Origin: Streptomyces sp. CNH099
GTDB lineage: Bacteria > Actinomycetota > Actinomycetes > Streptomycetales > Streptomycetaceae
Direction: 5' to 3'
Assembly: GCA_000514715.1 (NCBI GenBank)
Contig: AZWL01000047.1
Coordinates: forward strand, 353 to 32,730
Length of the DNA stretch: 32,378 nt
Shown piece by piece: positions 1-13,769 of the stretch; positions within the stretch are counted from its first letter, which is position 1, and every line of letters begins with the position of its first letter. Both the position numbers and the translations under genes were made by a program. The notes beneath the pieces were generated by a model. It saw only the letters and a list, made by a program, of their open reading frames with translations. It was not told the origin of the DNA and made no database searches.

Positions 1-2015
1 CCGCCCTCGCCACCCTCCACACCCACCACGCCACCACCCCCGACTGGTCCGCCCTCCTCCCCGACGCCTCCCTCACCGACCTCCCCACCTACCCCTTCCA
101 GCGCCGGCACCACTGGCTCGCCCCACCCGAGGCCGCCACCCCCCGCGCCGCCCTCGACTCCTGGCGCTACGCCCTCACCTGGCACCCCGACGACCTGCCC
201 GGCACCCCCTCGCCCACCCTGACCGGCACCTGGCTCCTCGCCACCCCCGCCGGCACGCCGCCGCCCCCCGACCTCGTCGCCGCCCTCGAAAATGCCGGCG
301 CGTCGACCACCACCGACCCCGACCACCCCGGGGACCTCGCCGGCGTCCTCAACCTCGACCCCGACCCCGCCGCCACCCTCCGTCTCCTCCACCGCCCGCA
401 GCCCGCCCCCCTCTGGACCCTCACCACCCACGCCGTCCCCGCCGCCCCCCACGACCCGCCCCCCGACCCCGGCCACGCCGCCGTCTGGGGCCTCGGCCGG
501 GTCGCCGCGCTCGAACACCCCGAGCGCTTCGGCGGACTCGTCGACCTGCCCCGCGCGCCCGGGCCCGACCACTACGCCCGCCTCGTCCGGCACCTCGCGA
601 CCGCCCGCCCGCTCCCCGAGACCCAGCTCGCCGTCCGCGACGACGCCGCGTACGTCCCCCGCCTCACCCGCGCCCCGCACGCCGGGCCGCCCCCCGGCAC
701 GTACGACTACCGCCGCACCTCCCTCGTCACCGGCGGCACGACCGGCATGGGCCTGCTCGTCGCCCGCCACCTCGCCCTCGCCGGAGCCGACCACCTCCTC
801 CTCACCCACCACCGTGACACCGCGCCGGACACCGCCCGCCTCACCGACGAACTCACGGAACTCGGCGCCGGCTCCGTCACCGTGACCGGCACCGACCTCG
901 GTGACCGCGACGCCGTGCGCGCCCTCCTCGCCTCCGTGCCGCCCGACCGGCCGCTCGCCACCGTCCTCCACACCGCCGAGGCCGACACCTGGTCCCCGCT
1001 CGCCGACCTGACCCCCGACGGCCTCGCCGACGTCCTGTCCGTACGCGCCGAAGGGGCCCGGCTGCTCCACGAGCTGACCCGCGAACTCGCCCCGGACCTC
1101 GACGCCTTCGTCCTCTTCTCCTCCGTCGCCGGTGTGTGGGGCAGCGCGGGCCAGGGCGCGCACGCCGCGGGCGTCGCCTACCTCGACGCGCTCGCGCACG
1201 CCCGGCGCGCGGCCGGGCTCCCGGCCACGTCGATCGCCTGGGGGCCGTGGGCGGACGTGTCGGTCGGCGTGCCGGACGGCGCCGTCGACACCGACCGGCA
1301 GGAGCAGTTGGCGCGCCGCGGGCTGGGCGGGCTGCCGACCGCGGCGGCGCTCGCCGCGCTGCAGCAGGCGCTCGACCACGACGAGACGTTCGTCGCCGTC
1401 GCGGACGTCGACTGGGCGCGCCTCGCGCCGGTGTTCGCCTCCGTACGCCCCAGTCCGCTCCTCGCCGACCTGCCCGAGGCGGCCGGGGCCCTGGGCGCCG
1501 GAGACGGCGAAGCCGACGCCGACGGCACCGGGCCGGCCGGCGACGGCGCGGCCTCCCCGCTGGCCGCCCGGCTCGCCGGGCTCGGCGCCGACGAGCGCCG
1601 GGCGGAACTGCTCGCCCTGGTGCGTACGGCCACCGCCGAGGTGCTCGGCCACCCCGGGGCGGAGGCGGTGGACCCGTACCGCCCCTTCCAGGACCTGGGC
1701 TTCGACTCCCTGGCCGCCGTCTCGCTCCGCAACCGCCTCGGCGAGGCGGCCGGGCTGCGGCTGCCGTCGACCCTCGTCTTCGACCACCCGACGGCGGCCG
1801 CCGTCGCGGACTTCCTGGCCGGCGAACTGCTGGGCGCGCCGGGGACCGAAGCGCCGGAGCCCGTGCACGACCCCGGGAGCCGCGGCGCCGTCGGCTTCGA
1901 CGCCGCGTACGACTCGCGGCCGGAGGTCGAGCGGGCCGTGGCCGGGTTCACCGACGAGGAGCTGTTCGCGTTCATCGACGAGCGGCTGGACGCCTTCGAG
2001 CACTTCGAGCACTGA
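1..2015 (+). CDS. Modular type I polyketide synthase, C-terminal part (AT linker-KR-ACP-docking), 5' truncated
   Basis: This frame is open from base 3 and enters the window inside the gene; 670 codons are present. Around bases 90-118 it has the YPFQRRHHWL signature that closes an acyltransferase and its linker. A ketoreductase follows: its structural half lies at about residues 55-235 and its catalytic half from about 240. An ACP with a DLGFDSL motif has its phosphopantetheine Ser at residue 569. The last ~35 residues are an acidic helical tail ending near FAFIDERLDAFEHFEH, typical of a C-terminal docking domain. No DH or ER fits between AT and KR, so the module is KS-AT-KR-ACP. The KR looks dead. 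The usual catalytic Lys is Arg (residue 348), the Tyr in GQGxY is His (387), the Asn is Val (391), and the nucleotide loop reads TGGTTGMG. It is probably translationally coupled to the next PKS, 17 bp downstream. Confidence 0.95.
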   Translation, partial: ALATLHTHHATTPDWSALLPDASLTDLPTYPFQRRHHWLAPPEAATPRAALDSWRYALTWHPDDLPGTPSPTLTGTWLLATPAGTPPPPDLVAALENAGASTTTDPDHPGDLAGVLNLDPDPAATLRLLHRPQPAPLWTLTTHAVPAAPHDPPPDPGHAAVWGLGRVAALEHPERFGGLVDLPRAPGPDHYARLVRHLATARPLPETQLAVRDDAAYVPRLTRAPHAGPPPGTYDYRRTSLVTGGTTGMGLLVARHLALAGADHLLLTHHRDTAPDTARLTDELTELGAGSVTVTGTDLGDRDAVRALLASVPPDRPLATVLHTAEADTWSPLADLTPDGLADVLSVRAEGARLLHELTRELAPDLDAFVLFSSVAGVWGSAGQGAHAAGVAYLDALAHARRAAGLPATSIAWGPWADVSVGVPDGAVDTDRQEQLARRGLGGLPTAAALAALQQALDHDETFVAVADVDWARLAPVFASVRPSPLLADLPEAAGALGAGDGEADADGTGPAGDGAASPLAARLAGLGADERRAELLALVRTATAEVLGHPGAEAVDPYRPFQDLGFDSLAAVSLRNRLGEAAGLRLPSTLVFDHPTAAAVADFLAGELLGAPGTEAPEPVHDPGSRGAVGFDAAYDSRPEVERAVAGFTDEELFAFIDERLDAFEHFEH

Positions 2016-2032
2016 GGACGGCGAGGACGGCA

Positions 2033-7925
<5,893 letters not shown>

Positions 7926-7933
<8 letters not shown>

Positions 7934-9449
7934 CGACCAGGACCGCACCACGGAATCCACCGACGACCCCGTCGTCGTGGTCGGCGCCGGCCCCTGCGGC
8001 CTGGTGATCGCCTGCGAGCTGCTGCGGCTCGGCGTCCCGACCCGGCTGCTGGAGGCCGACAGCGAGCCGCACCGCGGCTCCCGCGCCGTCCTGCTCTGGC
8101 CGCCCACGCTCGACGTGCTCGACGGGCTCGGCATGCTCGACGACGCGCAGGCGCGCGGCGTGCGACCCGCCGCCCTCGCGTACCACATGCCCGACGGCAA
8201 GACGCTCCGCGTCGCGCTGGGCAAGGCGAACGAGCCGCTGGTGCTGCCGCAGCAGGAGACCACCCAACTCCTGCTGGGCGTGCTGGAGAAGCTCGGCGGC
8301 CGGGTCGAGTACGGGGTCCGCGTCACCGACGTCAGCACCGCCGACGACGCCGTCACCCTGCGCACCGAGGGTCCGGACGGCGCGACCGACACCGTCACCA
8401 CCCCCTGGCTGATCGGCGCCGACGGCGTCGGCAGCACGGTGCGCCAGAAGCTCGGCATCCCCTTCGAGGGCGGCAGCGTGCCGATGACGTTCGTGCTGGC
8501 CGAGGGGGAGGTGACCGGCGACTTCGGGCGGGACGCGGTGCAGTACTTCCTCGGCCACAAGGGCGCCGTGCTGCTGTCGCCGCTGCCGGGCGGCCTGGTC
8601 CGTATCTCCGGGCCCGTCCCGCCCGACATGCCGATGACGCGGGAGGCGGTGCAGCAGATGCTCGACGAGCGCGCCCCCGCCGGCCTGCGCTATGTCTCCG
8701 CCACCTCCATCGACTCGTTCACCAGCCAGGAGCGCATCGCCAAGACCCTGCGCTCCGGCCGCGCGTTCCTCGCCGGCGACGCCGCCCACGTCCACTCCGT
8801 CGTCGGCGGCCAGGGCCTCAACCTCGGCATCCAGGACGGCCGCAACCTGGCCTGGAAGCTGGCCGGCGTGATCCACGGCACCCTGTCGCCCGCGGTGCTC
8901 GACAGCTACACCACCGAGCGGCGGGCCGTCGCCGAGCAGGTCGTGGCGACCACGGGCCGCATGATCCGGCAGGCCGCCGCCGGGCCCCTCGCCTCCCGGG
9001 TACGGAACGTGGTGTGGGCCCTGATGCAGACCACGGGCACCCTGCGGCGCTGGTACGCGCCCATGCTGGCCGGCCGGCTGACCCGCTACCCCGACGTGCT
9101 CTTCGGCACCCCCGGGCCCAAGCCGCCCCGCGGGCTGCCGGCCCCCGGCAGCCGTACGCCCGCCTGGGTCCCGGCGGCGGAGCCCGGGCAGGACGGCTTC
9201 CGCCTGCTCACCCTGGGGCCGGCCGGCGGCTCCGCCGCCTCTCCCCTGCGGCCGGCCGCCGAGTCCCTGGCCGCCGGTCATCCGGACGTGCTGGCCCACG
9301 TCCACGTCACCGGGCGCAGGGCGGGCTGGCTGCTGCTGCGCCCGGACGGGTTCGTCGCCGCCGCCGGCAAGGGCGCCGCGCAACTGGCCGGGGTCGAGTC
9401 GCTTCTCGCCCGGGTGGTTGCCGACGGGGCGGGAAACCTCGGGTCGTAG
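7926..9449 (+). CDS. FAD-dependent monooxygenase, PheA/TfdB aromatic hydroxylase type
   Basis: The protein has 507 residues. Its ATG overlaps the PKS stop codon by eight bases, with GGAG eight bases upstream, so it is co-transcribed and probably translationally coupled. It shows the N-terminal Rossmann motif VVGAGPCGLVIACELL (about residues 17-33), a GADGVGST motif, and the FAD-ribityl motif GRAFLAGDAAHVHSVVGGQG in the middle. A conserved LNLGIQDGRNLAWKLAGV helix follows. A thioredoxin-like C-terminal region is present, as in polyketide hydroxylases such as PgaE and RdmE. From family knowledge it should use NAD(P)H and O2 to hydroxylate an electron-rich, often phenolic or enolic, substrate. 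Next to a terminal PKS it is best read as a tailoring enzyme acting on the released polyketide. The actual substrate is unknown. It is the last gene of the apparent cluster. Confidence 0.9.
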
Positions 9450-9749
9450 GGTCGGAAGGCGCAGGTCAGGGAGGTGTACGGGCAGGCCGCGGGGGCGGCG
9501 GCCGGGGTCGTCGGGCGGGGCCGGATGTTTCACGTGAAACGCCCGGACGGCGTAACGGCCCGCCCGGGGGGTTCCGGGCTGATCCGCGAAGGTGGTAGAC
9601 CCGAGGGCACGAGGTCCGATTCGTCGCCGTACGCTGGCGGGAACCGCGGTCCCGGGGTACTCGTTGGACCCGGTGGGTACCGTGGTCAGCCGGGCCCGGC
9701 AATGTTCGTCAAGCGGCGCGGCCCGCGCCGGATTGGGGCAGGGTAAGTC
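9450..9749. other. Intergenic region with parS and upstream sequence of terD
   Basis: This 300-bp stretch has no convincing gene; the short open frames in it lack family resemblance and ribosome sites. It contains the parS palindrome at 9527-9540 and a TACGCT hexamer at 9630-9635. The 13 bases at 9629-9641 (GTACGCTGGCGGG) recur just before the J-domain gene at 10555-10567. The hexamer may be a -10 element for terD with a leader of about 110 bases, but no -35 was recognised. Confidence 0.6.
9527..9540. promoter_or_regulatory. parS centromere site (ParB binding)
   Basis: The perfect 14-bp palindrome GTTTCACGTGAAAC is present. With flanks it matches 15 of 16 bases of the bacterial parS consensus TGTTTCACGTGAAACA. 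In Streptomyces such sites cluster around oriC and load ParB for chromosome segregation. It lies in the non-coding gap between the monooxygenase and terD. Confidence 0.9.
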
Positions 9750-10325
9750 ATGGGTGTCAGCCTCGCTAAGGGTGGAAACGTCTCGCTGACGAAGGAGGCG
9801 CCGGGGCTCACAGCCGTCGTCGTCGGCCTCGGCTGGGACGTGCGCTCCACCACCGGAGCCGACTTCGATCTCGACGCGAGCGCGCTGCTGCTCGGCGCGG
9901 ACGGGAAGGTCTCCTCCGACCAGCACTTCATCTTCTTCAACAACCTGAAGAGCCCCGACGGCTCCGTCGAGCACACCGGTGACAACCTCACCGGTGAGGG
10001 TGAGGGCGACGACGAGCAGGTGAAGGTGAACCTGGCGGGTGTGCCCGCCGAGATCGACAAGATCACCTTCCCGGTGTCGATCTACGAGGCGGAGAGCCGC
10101 CAGCAGAGCTTCGGCCAGGTGCGCAACGCGTTCATCCGCGTCGTCAACCAGGCCGACAACGCCGAGATCGCCCGCTACGACCTCAGCGAGGACGCCTCGA
10201 CCGAGACCGCCATGGTCTTCGGCGAGCTGTACCGCCACGGGGCCGAGTGGAAGTTCCGCGCCGTGGGCCAGGGGTACGCCTCCGGACTGCGCGGCATTGC
10301 GCAGGACTTCGGCGTCAACGTCTGA
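9750..10325 (+). CDS. terD: TerD family calcium-binding stress protein
   Basis: The 191-residue protein starts MGVSLAKGGNVSLTKEAPGL, the conserved TerD N-terminus. It contains GLGWDVRSTTGADFDLDASALLL, with the acidic DFDLDAS calcium-binding segment near residue 40. The middle reads NNLKSPDGSVEHTGDNLTGEGEGDDE, and it ends RGIAQDFGVNV, as full-length family members do. TerD proteins bind Ca2+ and are linked to tellurite, oxidative and phage stress; streptomycetes carry several copies that affect development. No other ter gene lies beside it. A strong hairpin follows at 10368, so it is probably monocistronic. The gene name reflects the family; which paralogue this is cannot be told here. Confidence 0.96.
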   Translation: MGVSLAKGGNVSLTKEAPGLTAVVVGLGWDVRSTTGADFDLDASALLLGADGKVSSDQHFIFFNNLKSPDGSVEHTGDNLTGEGEGDDEQVKVNLAGVPAEIDKITFPVSIYEAESRQQSFGQVRNAFIRVVNQADNAEIARYDLSEDASTETAMVFGELYRHGAEWKFRAVGQGYASGLRGIAQDFGVNV

Positions 10326-10367
10326 GCCGGAGTCACGGTCTGAGCCGGTAACGGCTCTCCCGGTGGT

Positions 10368-10395
10368 GGACCGCGGGCCTGCGTGTCCGCGGTCC
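10368..10395 (+). terminator. Hairpin downstream of terD
   Basis: A perfect 9-bp inverted repeat, GGACCGCGG and CCGCGGTCC, with a 10-base loop begins 42 bases after the terD stop. There is no U-tract, which is common for terminators in high-GC actinomycetes. Confidence 0.6.
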
Positions 10396-10555
10396 CCGCC
10401 CTGCCCGGTCAGCGGACCGGCGGCGGCCGAGCCGTCGCCGGTCGCGCCGTTTCCGGGGGCGGCCTCCCGGCCCGTCCGTGGGCGGCGGGCGCGCCGTGCG
10501 TATGCGACGGGCCACTCCGCGCGGAACCGGCCCCCTGGCGCCGGAGGCCACCCCG

Positions 10556-10561
10556 TACGCT
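10556..10561 (+). promoter_or_regulatory. Putative -10 element, leaderless promoter of the J-domain gene
   Basis: TACGCT ends six bases before GTG 10568, placing the expected transcription start at or next to the start codon. No Shine-Dalgarno is present. No clear -35 hexamer was found. Confidence 0.45.
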
Positions 10562-10567
10562 GGCGGG

Positions 10568-11443
10568 GTGACCGATCCCGCGGAACCCGCCGAGCAGACG
10601 CCCCACGACGACGAGCACGCGCGCGCCGCCGGGTCCGCCGGCGGCGGCGAGCACACCGAGGGCGCGGACGGCGGCGCCGAGCGGCTGGAGCGCGCCGTGC
10701 GGGCCGCGGAACAGGCCCTCATCGAGTTCGAGGTGGCCGTCGAGACGTTCCGTATCGAGGTCGACAACTTCTCCCGCCTGCACCACCAGCGCCTCGGCCC
10801 CATGTACAGCCGCCTCGACGAGCTGGACGCCCTCATCGCCGAGGCCCAGGCCGAGCGGACGGGCGACCCGGAGGACAAGCGCCGGGCCGACGAGGCGCGG
10901 GCGCTGGTCATGCCGATGCCCGGCGTCGAGGAGCTGTTCGGCGGCTGGCTCGACTCCGACGGGCTGTCGCCGGAGGCGGCCGACATGCTGACCGGCCGCC
11001 CGGTGTCGCCGCCGCCGCGGGTGCGGCCCAGCGAGGCGGCCCGCCGGCTCTACCGCGAGCTGGCCCGCATGGCGCACCCCGACCTCGCGCAGGACGAGCA
11101 CGAGTCGGACCGCCGCAGCGCGTTCATCGCCCGCGTGAACACCGCGTACGCCTCCGGCGACGTGGAGGCGCTGACCGCGCTCAAGGCCGAGTGGGAGGCC
11201 GGGCCCGCGCCCGAGGAGCCCGCGCGCAGCCGCAGCGAGGAGCTGTACGCGCGGCTGGAGTGGCTGGCGCAGCGCAAGGAGCTGCTGGTGTCGGTGGCGA
11301 AGCAGCTGGAGGAGGGCGCGATCGGCCAGATGCTGAAGCTGGCGCCCGACGACCCGGACCGGCTGCTGGAGGAGATCGCCGAGGAGCTGCTGACCCGGGT
11401 GGCGGAGAAGGAAGCCAAGCTGGCGGAGCTGGCCCGCGGCTGA
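10568..11443 (+). CDS. J-domain-like cytoplasmic protein with coiled-coil regions
   Basis: The 291-residue protein starts at GTG 10568. The frame is open further upstream, but that extension is low-complexity and the -10 element argues for this start. The acidic, Ala/Glu-rich N-terminus is followed by a predicted coiled coil near residues 45-110. Around residues 165-200 is a J-domain-like core: a helix (AARRLYRELARMA), the HPD tripeptide, then a second helix with FIARVNTAYASGD. The C-terminus (about 225-290) is again helical and charged. HPD-containing J domains stimulate the ATPase of DnaK-type Hsp70 chaperones. No Gly/Phe linker or zinc-finger domain is seen, so it is not canonical DnaJ. 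No membrane segment is visible. The client or partner is unknown. Confidence 0.8.
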   Translation: MTDPAEPAEQTPHDDEHARAAGSAGGGEHTEGADGGAERLERAVRAAEQALIEFEVAVETFRIEVDNFSRLHHQRLGPMYSRLDELDALIAEAQAERTGDPEDKRRADEARALVMPMPGVEELFGGWLDSDGLSPEAADMLTGRPVSPPPRVRPSEAARRLYRELARMAHPDLAQDEHESDRRSAFIARVNTAYASGDVEALTALKAEWEAGPAPEEPARSRSEELYARLEWLAQRKELLVSVAKQLEEGAIGQMLKLAPDDPDRLLEEIAEELLTRVAEKEAKLAELARG

Positions 11444-11455
11444 GCCGGCGGGCGA

Positions 11456-11478
11456 CCGGACGCTCCCTGCGCGTCCGG
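11456..11478 (+). terminator. Hairpin between the J-domain and rhodanese genes
   Basis: The 8-bp perfect stem CCGGACGC/GCGTCCGG with a 7-base loop starts 13 bases after the stop codon, upstream of the next promoter. No U-tract follows. Confidence 0.5.
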
Positions 11479-11492
11479 CGGGCGGTGTCCGG

Positions 11493-11498
11493 TAGCGT
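11493..11498 (+). promoter_or_regulatory. Putative -10 element (TAGCGT), leaderless promoter of the rhodanese gene
   Basis: TAGCGT ends six bases before ATG 11505, a spacing expected when transcription starts at the A of the start codon. There is no ribosome binding site. Confidence 0.5.
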
Positions 11499-11504
11499 CG
11501 TGGC

Positions 11505-11849
11505 ATGAGCTTTGGTCACGTACCCACGGTCGGCGTCGGCGAGCTGGCGGAGGCCGACTTCCTGCTGGACGTCCGCGAGGACGACGAGTGGCAGGCAGGC
11601 CACGCCGAGAGCGCCCTGCACATCCCGATGAGCCAGTTCGCCGCCCGCTACGGCGAGGTGACCGAGGCGGCGCCGCAGGACGGCCGGATCAACGTGATCT
11701 GCCGCTCCGGCGGGCGCTCGGCGCAGGTCGCGATGTATCTGGCGCAGCAGGGGCTGGACGCCGTCAACGTCGACGGCGGCATGGAGGCGTGGGCCGCCGC
11801 CGGGCGGCCGGTCGTGGACGACAAGGGCGCCCCGGGCCACGTGCTCTGA
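11505..11849 (+). CDS. Single-domain rhodanese-like sulfurtransferase
   Basis: The 114-residue protein is one rhodanese domain. It contains FLLDVREDDEWQAGHAESALHIPM near residues 19-42 and the active-site loop CRSGGRS near residue 66, with the catalytic Cys present. The C-terminal GGMEAWAAAGRPV motif is typical of GlpE/PspE-type proteins. Such proteins carry a persulfide on the Cys and donate sulfur to acceptors such as cyanide or thiol pathways. There is no signal peptide, so it is cytoplasmic. Transcription appears leaderless. It converges on the paa operon, with only 22 bp between the stop codons. The physiological sulfur acceptor cannot be inferred from context. Confidence 0.93.
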   Translation: MSFGHVPTVGVGELAEADFLLDVREDDEWQAGHAESALHIPMSQFAARYGEVTEAAPQDGRINVICRSGGRSAQVAMYLAQQGLDAVNVDGGMEAWAAAGRPVVDDKGAPGHVL

Positions 11850-11871
11850 CGCGCCCGCGGCCCGTCCCGGG

Positions 11872-12975
11872 TCACCTGTCGAAGTCCAGCTCCACCTGCT
11901 CCGTCACCGGGTGCGACTGGCAGGCCAGCACGTATCCGGCGGCCAGCTCGTCCGGCTCCAGCGCGTAGCTGCGGTCCATGCGGACCTCGCCGCGGACCAG
12001 GAACGCCCGGCACGTGCCGCAGACGCCGCCCCGGCAGGCGTACGGGGCGTCCGGGCGGGCCCGCAGCACCGCGTCGAGCAGCTTCTCGCCCGGCCGCAGC
12101 GGCCAGCTGCCGGAGCGGCCGGCGAGGGTGGCGGTCAGCGTGCTGTGCTCGGGCACGGGGCCGGCCGCCGGGGGAGACGGCGCCGGGGCGTCGTCGACGT
12201 GGAATATCTCCTCGTGGATCCGGCGGCGCGGCACCCCCAGCGCGCGCAGCCCGCGCTCCGCCTGCTGGATGAGCCCGAGCGGCCCGCACAGGAACCAGCC
12301 CTCGACCTCGGCCACCGGCAGCAGCGCGGGCAGCAGCTCCGTCAGCCGCTCCGCGTCCAGCCGCCCGGCGGGCAGCCCCGCCTGCTGCTCCTCGCGGCTG
12401 AGCACCTGCACGACCTGCAGCCGGTCGGGATAGCGGTCCTTGAGGTCGGCGACCTCCTCCAGGAACATCGCGGAGTCCGCGGACCTGTCGCTGCGGACCA
12501 GGCAGAAGCGGGCGGCCGGGTCGCGCCCGAGGAGGGTCGCGGCGAGGGAGAGCACGGGCGTGACGCCGCTGCCGCCGACCACCGCGCCGTAGCGCCCGCC
12601 GGGGACGGCGGCGCCGCGCAGCCCGAAGCGGCCGGCGGGGGTGAGCACGGGCAGGGTCTCCCCCGGCGCGAGCCGCCGGTTGACGTACGGCGAGCAGGCC
12701 CCGCCCGCGACCTCGCGGACGCCCACGGTCAGCTCGGCGGGCTCGGGGTCCTCGGGGGAGCAGATCGAGTACGTGCGGCGGTCGCTGGCGCCGCCGTCGG
12801 TGCCGGTGGGGATGCGCAGGGCGAGGTGCTGGCCGGCGCGGAAGCCGTAGGCGGTGCGCAGCTCGGGCGGGACGGCGAAGGTGACGGCGACGGCGTCGTC
12901 CGTGAGGCGGCGGACGTCGGCGACCTTGAGGTCGTGGAAGACGGCGTGCCCCCGGGGCGCGGCGGGGGAGGTCAC
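11872..12975 (-). CDS. paaE: Phenylacetyl-CoA 1,2-epoxidase reductase subunit PaaE
   Basis: The 367-residue protein starts at GTG 12975, overlapping the paaD stop as GTGA. The N-terminal ferredoxin-reductase FAD domain has the RTYS flavin motif at residues 67-70. The NAD(P)H domain contains GGSGVTPVLSLA. The C-terminus is a plant-type 2Fe-2S ferredoxin with ligands Cys314, Cys319, Cys322 and Cys352 in the pattern CxxxxCxxC...C. PaaE passes electrons from NADPH through FAD and the cluster to the di-iron centre of PaaA, driving epoxidation of the phenylacetyl-CoA ring. It is the last gene of the paaABCDE operon, and the complete set of motifs suggests it is functional. Confidence 0.96.
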   Translation of the reverse strand: MTSPAAPRGHAVFHDLKVADVRRLTDDAVAVTFAVPPELRTAYGFRAGQHLALRIPTGTDGGASDRRTYSICSPEDPEPAELTVGVREVAGGACSPYVNRRLAPGETLPVLTPAGRFGLRGAAVPGGRYGAVVGGSGVTPVLSLAATLLGRDPAARFCLVRSDRSADSAMFLEEVADLKDRYPDRLQVVQVLSREEQQAGLPAGRLDAERLTELLPALLPVAEVEGWFLCGPLGLIQQAERGLRALGVPRRRIHEEIFHVDDAPAPSPPAAGPVPEHSTLTATLAGRSGSWPLRPGEKLLDAVLRARPDAPYACRGGVCGTCRAFLVRGEVRMDRSYALEPDELAAGYVLACQSHPVTEQVELDFDR

Positions 12976-13769
12976 GTCAGCTCCTTGAAGTGGTCGAAGG
13001 GCTCCAGGCACGCGGTGCAGCGGCGGAGGGCCTTGCAGGCCGTGGACGAGAACGGGGAGAGCAGGACGGTGTCGGCGGAGCCGCAGTGCGGACAACGCAC
13101 GGGTTCGCCTGCGGCGCGCGCGGCGGGTGCGGGGGCCGGGTCCGTGGGAGCGGTGCCGGAGGGGTCGGTGGCCCGGCGGGCCGGTCCGGCCGGTCCGGCC
13201 GGTTCGGACGGTCGAGCGGGGCGGGTGGGGCCCTCGGCGGCCGAACCCGGGGCCCGGGTGCCGGAGGCGTCCCGGGGAGCGGACCCGGGCGGGGCGGCAG
13301 CCGGTCCCCTGTGCACGGCGCGTCCGGCGGCCCCGGCCGCCGGGGCGGGGCGGGGGCTCAGGGTGAGCGGGACCGGGCCCGCGGGGCGGGTCGTACGGGG
13401 TGGGGCGATGCCCGCCTCCGCCAGCTTCCGGCGGCCCTCCGCCGTGATGTCGTCCGTCGTCCACGCCGGCGCCAGCACGCGCCGTACGCGCACCTCCGCC
13501 ATCCCGCCGCGCTCGCGCAGCACCCGCTCGATGTCCTCGGACATCGACTCCACGGCGGGGCATCCCGTGTACGTCGGCGTCAGCTCGACCTCCACCGCCG
13601 CCGCGCCGGTCCTGCGCACGCCGCGCACCACGCCCAGCTCCGCCAGCGTCAGCATCGGCAGCTCCGGGTCCGGCACGCCGCCGGCCAGCTCCCGCAGCCG
13701 CTCCTCCAGCGCGGTGTCCGCCCTGTCGTCTCCCCGGCCGTCCGCCCGGGGCTCCGCGCCCGTCACCAT
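12972..13769 (-). CDS. paaD: PaaD, MIP18/DUF59 iron-sulfur assembly factor with extended linker
   Basis: The 265-residue protein starts at ATG 13769, overlapping the paaC stop (ATGGTGA); GTG 13766 is an alternative. The N-terminal ~115 residues are the MIP18/DUF59 fold (PDPELPMLTLAELGVV, TPTYTGCPAVESM, TTDDITAEGR). The C-terminus is a zinc-ribbon-like module with CPHC and CTAC pairs ending FDHFKEL, the normal PaaD signature. Between them is a Pro/Ala/Gly/Arg-rich segment of roughly 90 residues. PaaD proteins are usually about 160-170 residues, so this linker is an unusual insertion. PaaD is needed for active PaaABCE epoxidase and is thought to help iron-sulfur or di-iron centre maturation. 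Linker composition suggests disorder. Both conserved ends are intact, so the gene should be functional. Confidence 0.93.
   Translation of the reverse strand: MVTGAEPRADGRGDDRADTALEERLRELAGGVPDPELPMLTLAELGVVRGVRRTGAAAVEVELTPTYTGCPAVESMSEDIERVLRERGGMAEVRVRRVLAPAWTTDDITAEGRRKLAEAGIAPPRTTRPAGPVPLTLSPRPAPAAGAAGRAVHRGPAAAPPGSAPRDASGTRAPGSAAEGPTRPARPSEPAGPAGPARRATDPSGTAPTDPAPAPAARAAGEPVRCPHCGSADTVLLSPFSSTACKALRRCTACLEPFDHFKELT

Noticed and set aside
9474..9746. Small forward open frame covering parS
   Set aside because: It has no ribosome site or recognisable motif, and its composition is unlike the genes around it.
9450..9749. Attachment site or integration scar at the cluster boundary
   Set aside because: No tRNA, integrase or flanking direct repeat was found; only parS is evident.
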